From: Sipunculus nudus
Lineage: Eukaryota > Annelida > Sipuncula > Golfingiida > Sipunculidae
Direction of reading: 5' to 3'
NCBI GenBank assembly: GCA_026874595.1
Contig: CM049309.1
Coordinates: forward strand, 54,846,079-54,910,078
DNA length: 64,000 nt
Shown here: positions 25,901 to 34,900 of the stretch, in pieces
Numbering within the stretch: the first letter of the stretch is position 1
How the letters are laid out: each line of letters starts with the position of its first letter
Program-made: the position numbers and the translations under genes
The notes under the pieces: generated by a model
What the model was told of the DNA's origin: nothing
The model's input: the letters and a program-made list of their open reading frames with translations, nothing else
Database searches by the model: none

Positions 25901-28900
25901 TAAACAATAATTAAGTAAATTGTTATTGGTTTATAATAGCAACTTCAAGAAAAATTAATGGAAAAGGAATTTTATAGTTAATGAGTAACAGGGAATTACC
26001 TTGCAATTACAGATGTTGTATGGATCTTGTATGGATGGCTGTAAATGTATTCCAAATGACACCATGCAGTCGCCTTTGGGTGTTTTTCATTTCCATCTTA
26101 ATGAAAAAAAATACTTAAATAAAATTAATCTTTTCTGTTAGGGATTATATGAAGCAAATAAATGAATGACAAGGATGCAGTTGATTATATTAAATTGATC
26201 TAATTTTCCAGGTGCTTCAGTTTGTTGATTTATATTTATTGCAAAATTTAAAAAAAAATTAAAATTGAAAAAAAAAATTAAATATTTCTCAGAAAAGTGC
26301 TCATTAAAGTTGTCAGTATGTTTGACTTATGACATTAAGACTCATGGCTGTATCAGCTTTCAGTTTAGAAAGCTGAAAGAAAATGGCCAAAAATTGTAGC
26401 TTTTATTAATGTTTTTATGAGACCATGTCAAAACCAGGCTGTCCCAAGCCCCTCTTCAGTCACCTGTATGTTGACCTTATTGACCTTTCAGCAAATTATG
26501 CACGCTTGAGGTAGGCATACACTAGGGCAGCCAGGCAGCTTATGGCCAGCCACAGTTGATTCAGGTGTCCAACCCAACTTATCTAGTAGTTGTTTTGACC
26601 AACAACATAACAAGAAACTATAAATTTATCAATTTTTATTGGTTTTTAATAACAAATTAAAGAAAAATTAATAAAAAAGGAATTTGTTAGTTGATGAGTA
26701 ACAGGAAATTAACTTGCAGTTACTGATGATGTAAGAATCTTGTACGGATGGATAGAATGTCAAGTATTCCAAATAACACCATGCAGTCACCTATGGTATT
26801 TTTCAGTTCAATTTTTTAATGATAACAAAAATAAATCATTTTATTCATTACCAATCATTAGGGATCATATGAAGGAATTTAATGATAGACAAAGATGCAG
26901 TTGATAATATTAATCTAGATTCCTACTGTGTCTAGTGTGTAGATTGATATGAAAGTAGTCCAGAGTGAAAATATTACATTTATTTATTTTTTTTAATATA
27001 AATAAAAGTCATAAAACCAGGTACTTATGATCATTATTTAAATTTGTGAATTTTGTAAATTCTGGATTCTCAACATCATTGATTGGCTAAAACTGAATAA
27101 ATACCAGACATGGTGCAAATACTTTGCAATGTATTTGAATACGAATATGAATCATTATAAAATTTCTAACATAAGAATGGTAATTCAGGTGAAAATGAAA
27201 GTATGTGAATACCAGTGCAAATACTTTCAAAATGTATTCATGAATGCATTCATGAATATATTCTATAATATTATTTTAATAATCATATTAGTTATATTTT
27301 ATTTTAAAAAAATCATGATTTTCTTATTATTTTTAATAAAAATTATATTTGGCACAGTATCTGTTATTAAATTTTAATAAATAGTTAAACTCTTTTATTA
27401 TATTATAAATTATATGGCCAAGTCAGAATCTGTGTGACAATAGCACTCCATTTGTCAATAAAATAAATGAAATCAATCCTCTTCCCTGTCTCCAAAGATA
27501 CTATCAAAATCATACATAAGCTAAACACCAACAACTCATAATAAAGCTTTTATTTATTACCACACTAAACCAACATGTGCCTCATTGTATCCGCCAAAAC
27601 GAAGTTTTGCGGATACTATGTTTTTGACCGGGTTCCGCCGCCGCCGCCGCGTTCGTTTCCGGAGAACTCCTCTGAGACTACTGGACAGATTTTTCCAAAA
27701 TTTACACAAATTATCAGGTCACATGTGAACTGGTGCCTTACCAAGTGACCTTGACCTCTGACCTTTCCACTCTGCCCAGCATCCGTTTGTGCGTCTGTTT
27801 CCACACATAAACCCATATATCTCAGGAACCATTTGACCGATCAGGAAAAAATTTTTACACAAACGTAGCCCTGGGATAGCTTTATAACATACACAAAAGG
27901 TGGCGCCACCTGCAACCATGTTTGCACAGTGTCCATCTGTTCATCTGCCTAGGGTTAAAATCACTCATATCTCTGCAGTGGTTTGACTAATTCACCTAAA
28001 ATTTGGCATGCGTATACATCCTAGATAGCTTTCTTGATTTTATGACAGGTGGCGCCACCTACATTCACGTTAACGCTGCAGACATCCAAGCTCATATCTC
28101 GGGAACTGTTTGACCAATCAGAAAAAAAAAATTACACAAATGTAGCCCTGGGATAGCTTTATAACATACACAAAAATGGTGGTGCCACCTGCAGCCATTT
28201 TTGCACAGCGTCCATCTGTTTGTCTGCCTTGGGTTAAAATCACTCATAACTCTGCAGTGGTTTGACCAAATTACCTGTAATTCAGCATGCATATACATCC
28301 TGGATAGCTTTCTTGAATTTGTCAGGTGGCGCCACCTACATTCACGTTCACGCTACATACATTAATGCTTATATCTCCGAAACCGTTTGACCAATCAGGA
28401 AAAAAATTTTACAAAAATGGTGGCGCCACCTGCAGCCATTTCTGCACAGCGTGCATCTGTTTATCTGCTGTGGGATAAAATCACTCATATCTTTGCAGTG
28501 GTTTGACTTTTCCACATGAAATTTTGCATGTATATACACCTTGGATAGTTTCTCATCCAGATAACAGGTGGCGCCATCTACAATCATGTTTATGTGGCAA
28601 TGATCTATTCTAATATGTAACACATGTAACTCTATATCCCCTTGCCACTCAATCCATGCCTCACTTCACCTGTCCTTCTCTGATTTTGGCGGATACACGT
28701 AGTCGCTTGTCGACTACCCGTATTCTAGTTTCCAAATCATATTTTTTTATCATATATAACAGCTGAGCACCGTGACCCATGGGTCCCTTGTTTATGTTAA
28801 TTGAGGCCATAATACCAGGTATTTGTTATTAAAATTACTCATAATAGACATTTTTTTTTCAAATACTTCTACTGCAATGTAGATAAAGTCAAAACCTGTG

Positions 28901-31900
28901 TGACAACAGCTCTTCATTTCCAAATGAAAATAATATAAATGACATCAATCCTCTTCCCTCTCCCAGGATTTTATCCAAATCTTACATTACTTTAGTTAAA
29001 CCCCATCATCTCATAATACAGCTTATATTACAACACAAAACCAGTATTTTGTACGCCTTCTTCCAAATTGCATTTTGTTATCATATATAAAAGTTGAGCG
29101 CTGTGACCCATGGGTCCCTTGTTATTTATTCATAGAAACAAGAAATTGTGTTTTACTTTGAATCTAAAATTAGAAAGCATCCAAATGCACCATGGTCATC
29201 AGATTTAATGTGTTGACAAATTGTTTGCTTATTACAGGGAACAGTGATACATCGACAGCTGCCACAGGTGGAACACTATTTGGATTTGGGAACAATGTAC
29301 CCGTTTTTGGAAGTGATAAAACAGCTGCTAGTAAAACCACCTCAGCCACTGGTCTGCCAGCCTTTGGTGCTTTGTCAGGTTCAGCTCCAGGCAGCTTTGG
29401 CCCAACAACAACCACAGCAGGTAGTAATCCTATGTGATTCTGTCTGAGTGGAAGTAAAAACTTCTGTTTATGATTGGCTGAAATCCTTAGTGTAGAGAAA
29501 AAGCTGTAAATTTCTGAGTTTATATTACTATCAAGTTATCTTGTTATAACTACAGACCTGAAATTTTGCACCCAGGTAGGGGCAAAATCTTACCATACTT
29601 AAATTAAGTCACTGTTTCCATGTTTCCTAAAGCAATCATAAGTTCTTCAGACATTCCCTGTGTCACTTGTCAGATCTACTGGTGCTGAGTCCTACATGTT
29701 TGATACAGAAAAAAAGTCTTTATTAGATCCATGTCCATGATACATAACCTGCCACCACTTGACTGTGACCCACAGTTGCCTGTTCCTGACCTGCCAGCAC
29801 TTCTCAGCAAAACATAACTCAGCCAGTCTTCTTTATGCCTCATTTACCTTGTTTAAAGCTTGCAGTATGAAAGGCTATAATTATTGTTTGTTTAATTGCA
29901 GGAACAAGTGCCTTTAATTCAACACCAAACTTCAACTTCACCCAGAGCACTGGACAAGGAGGCACCTCTTTGTTTCAGTTTAGCGCAAAACAGGTACCTG
30001 CACTTAACTGCTATTCTGATAATTGTTATCACAAGGTATTGTGATGGGTTATCTAGGATACAATACATTACAGGGAACATTGAGCTTTTACCTGTGTTAC
30101 CTGTAACTGTGACTGCCATTGAGCAAGTTAACAAACATCACCTGATTTTACCTATAACATTTCCAGGTGTTGTATAATTAAAACAAGCTTTACCTGTAAT
30201 TCTGAAAGATAATGAGGAAGTAAGCAAAGCTTTTCTTGAGTTAGTCTGTAACACTGAAAAACAAGGAATAAGTTAATACAGCTTTTCCTATAACCCTGAG
30301 GTAATGAGGAAGTAAACAAAGCTTTACCTGAGTTTACCTGTAACATTGACAGGTAATGAGGAAGAATCTAAAAATTAGGCCAAAAAAAATTAAAGAAATG
30401 GTTTTCAGGCACTGCCTGCGTTATCTTAACCCAGCGCATCAAAAATTTTTATTTTGATTTTTAGCTCAGCTGACTGTAAGTCATCTGAGCTATAGTCGTG
30501 GTCCATTGTCCGTCGTCCGTCCGTCTGTCCGTAGATGTGGCACGTTTTGAAACCGTAAGATCTAGGAATCCAAAATTCAGCATAATGTTAGATGTCCCCA
30601 AGATCTCCTACCAAGCCGAAAACTGGGACTTTGCGACTTCGTTCCTTTGAGAAATTAAGGAAAAACCTCAATTTTTTATTAAAATCCTATTTTCACACTT
30701 CAGGACTGCCTAATATCAAAACCACTCATCTGTATTTCCTCATATTTACCATAAGTATTCCTCTATTTAGTTCCTATGTACATGCCAGAAATTAAGTCTG
30801 TAAAGTATAAATTCTTTAAGTTGTGGGCCCAAACATAATGGACTTTGTAAAAAATCAGGAAAAATAATAACTCACTTAACATGAAAAATTTTTAAACTAG
30901 CGTCTTATTTTCTCAAGTATATAACTATGTTTAATTAAGATTCAGTTGTTTACCCAAAGTTAGATCTGAATTTTGTAAATTTTTTAAGTTATCAGCATAA
31001 AAAAAAAAATCAGTACCTTAAATTTTTCCCAACTTTGACTATGGCACGTTTTTTTCCTGTAAGCACCATTGATTTAATTTTAACAGCATGTAAACATAAA
31101 TATTTAGTTTGTGTAAATCTGAAATTTGAAAATAAAATCGTGAAAATTAAGCTAGTTATTGATTTTTTTTTCTGTTGTCACTTGCTTTGATTACAGATGC
31201 AGGGTCCCACTTTAGGTCACTGGAAGTCAGCTATGCCAGGGTTTCTGATTTGTTACAGTCACTGGGGGAGATCCCCTGCTGTGACAGGTGTACAGTTATT
31301 CTCATATCACCACCCCAATCACCCCCGCCCCCGCAAACCCAACCCAGTGTTATGCAGTAATTGTTATTGTTTTCACTGTATCTCCTTAATTGTAATGCTG
31401 TTTTCACTCCGATATGCAAAAACTTTCCTTGAAAAAATAATTCAAGGTGTAATCCAGAAGATGCAATGTTGTGTAATGTAGCATTTTTAAAGAAATCGTT
31501 TTTCTTTTAAATGATTTTAACAAATATAATTGAACCCATCAGTATGCTTAAATTATTATAAAATATGAAGCACATTATGGATAAATAAAGACACAATTAA
31601 ACATTGTGAAATCTAAATCAAGTAATAATTTTTAGATATTTATTGTTTTGCAGATTTAAAAAATATATTTTGTGGTAAAAAATAAATAAACATTTGTATG
31701 CATGATGTGGTGTTATCTGACAAGATTGAGATTTATGATGATGCAATTGAGAATTATGAATCAACCTTTATATTCAGATATATATGTTAAATTGGAAATG
31801 TATAGAAATATAAACTTAAATTAGAAAATAATTGATGTGATAAAAAAATGAGGATTTAATACAAACATTTGTTCATTATTTTCCTGCCTCAGCAAAATTT

Positions 31901-34900
31901 GAGATAGGCTTTGTTTGCCCTGTTTTATGTTGTTAATTAGCTATATTTCAACTGTATACATTTCATTAAAAAAATACATATATATTTAATAATATATATT
32001 ATACAAAAAAGTAGATTCAATTGAACAAATGTGTAAACTACTGAAATGTCAACAGTCAATCGAAAAACCAACTAATGATCATGGTAATAGTACAGATCAT
32101 TTGTTCACAAACTGCTCACATGCTTTAGTTTCAACATTTGGAAACACATGGTCAGGTCACAAAATATTTTTTGCAACAATTTCATGCTCATCAATACAAA
32201 CCAATCATATAAACCAACCATGGCCTTTATTACCTCTTCCTCTTACACTTTATCTCCATTTGATATTATTTTAGATTTTTATCTTCAAGGTTAATGTTTT
32301 CTTTTAAGAAGATTAATTATACAATTTATGTAGTACTTAACCTGTTTAGCAGGAAATTTTTTTAGGTTTTTCCCTAATCATATGACATTTTTATCAAATC
32401 ATACAAAAATAAGTAAAAAATAAAATACTGCCTGTCCACACTGATTTTTGAAAAAAAAAGTGCCTGAGAACCATACTTTTTTTTTGCCTAAACTGTTATT
32501 ACTTGTAATCCTGACAGGATGCACCAGCTGCTAACCTGACTGGAGGATTTAACTTTGGTGGACAGCAAGCTACAACCAACCAGACTCAGGCTTCGGCACC
32601 CAGTGCACCGTTCCAGTTCCAGGCCAATGCGGCACCATCCTTCAACTTTGGTACTGATCAGTCTGGGCAAAATGTTCAGTTCAGGTAGGACAGCAGAGTG
32701 ACCTTAAATGAATGAGACTACAATAACAATGCTCAGACCAAAGAGTGCCACACTAATTGAGCACACCTCTGGACATTTTGGAGAGGGACAGTAGAAATGT
32801 GATGAGTTGTGAGATATGAACAGGCATGCTCTTGTAAAGCGGGATATTTACAGAAGTGACCCCAAGTAGTAAAGTGGGATATGAACTGCTGTGGCCAGGT
32901 ATGCACCTGAGTAGAGAAGTGGGATATGAACAGGTGTGCCCAGGCATGTACCTGAATGTAAAATGGGATATGAACTGTTGTGGCCCTGAATGTTGAAGTG
33001 GGACATTTAAAACAGTGGCTTGAGCAGTAAAGTGGTTATAAACAGGAATACCAGTAATAAGTAAAGTGGGATGACCGGTATTCCTGTCAGTTGATTGTGA
33101 GTTGAAGTGGGATATAGACAGTTTGATCTTGTGACCCTATAATGGTTGGTGAGCAAAATATGGAAGATGGAAGGTGTGAGATTGAAAAGTTTGGCTTAAA
33201 ATGGATCCACAATCTTTTAAAGAAATGGATCCTGTGACATTGGCCTTTGACCACATGACCCAAAAATCAAAAGGGTTCTTACTTTAGTGGTTGGCCCTGT
33301 AGTAGTCAAGTTTGATATCCATTTGTCAATCCAAACTGGAGTTTGGAAACAAATATGTTAGCAGATGGCCCCTTTGACCTAGTGACCTCAATGTCAAAAA
33401 GGATCTCCCACTATTGATAGATTAGAAAAATTTGGAAGATGGAAGGTTTGAGATGAAATGTTTGGCTTTAATTGCAACCACAATCTTTTTTATAGAAGTG
33501 GGTTCTTGACCTTTGACCTCATGACCTCAAAATCAAAAGGGTTCTCACTTTAGTGATTGGTCATTTATTAATCAGTTTGAAACCAATATATTAATCTAAA
33601 CTGGAGTAATCATTCATAAACAAATATGTGGACAGATGGCCACTGTGACCTTGAACTTGTGACCCCAAAATCAATCAGGTTCATCTCCTATTTGCAGCTC
33701 ACCTCTATGTGTTAGATGAAAGGTTTGGGATTAAATGTTGGCTTAAAATCAACCACAATTTTATTAGATTAGTTGGTCCTGTGACCTTGACCTTTGACCT
33801 AATGACCCAAAAATCAATAGAATTCTTGCTTTAGAGTTGGGCCATATATAAATCTAATTTGAAATTGATATGTCAATCCAAACTGGAGATATCATAAGGC
33901 CACATTGGCTGATATACAGAAAGACAGACAGATGGACGGACAGGGTAATTACTATAGGGCATCCGCTTATTCAAGCCGGGCCCTAATAACACACAAGGGT
34001 TCAGGACACCAGATGAAACCACAGTTGCTAATCTGATAGTATATATAATTTGGCAGTCGTAAAATAAAGGAGAAAATTCATAAAAAAATTGAAAAAAAGA
34101 CAGGTGGCATCACCAGTCTTAAGGTACTGAAGAAGCCAGTCATAATCAGTAAACACACCAGGTTTTGGGGACACTAGATGAAACCACAGTCGAGAAACTG
34201 ACATAATAGCTATCATTTGACAGTCTCAAAAACAGAAAAAAATTATAAAAATTAGAAAAAATGCTTGTTTTGCCACCAGATTTTTTAAACTGGCCACCCT
34301 AGTCATGGTCAATATTCAAGGCAGATTCAGGGCAATCAATGCATTAATTATCAATATATCAGAGGTTTTGTACCAAATTTTTAATTATTTGGGGGGGGGG
34401 GGGGGGGTACTTTCAAGCCTCATGGCTCAGAGGGATTCATTATTTGTAACTCACCTAAAAGTTACTAATCAAAATGGTGTGCTATCACGAACACACAACA
34501 AATCACTGCCAAAAGTCCATAAACAAAATCAGTCATTGCTAACATCAATTTCCAAAGCTTGGGGAGATTATTATTGGGGACATTATTCATGCATGAAAAT
34601 GTACTGGGCTCTCCTGACGGAGTTAAAATCTGAAATGTTACCTAGAAAAGTCTACTAGGTGAGTTTCAAGAAGGAGAATTGTCAGGTGTAAGATATCTTT
34701 AAAGTGTAGAGGCTGACCATTAACCACTTAAGCTTTGAAAGGTCCAAGTAATACCTGTTTTGTGCTTGTTTTCATCAAATTATTGAACCCATTTTCAGAA
34801 CTCTCATAGAAATGTGACTAAATTATCCCTTTTGTAAATTCAGACACAACTGATAGCTTTTATCTGCAATGGCTCATTGAATTTCACTAATTTTGCACAC

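Noticed and set aside
34305-34658. 117-codon plus-strand open frame in the last NUP153 intron
   Set aside because: Passes through a 17-G run and old dispersed repeat modules; not protein-like.
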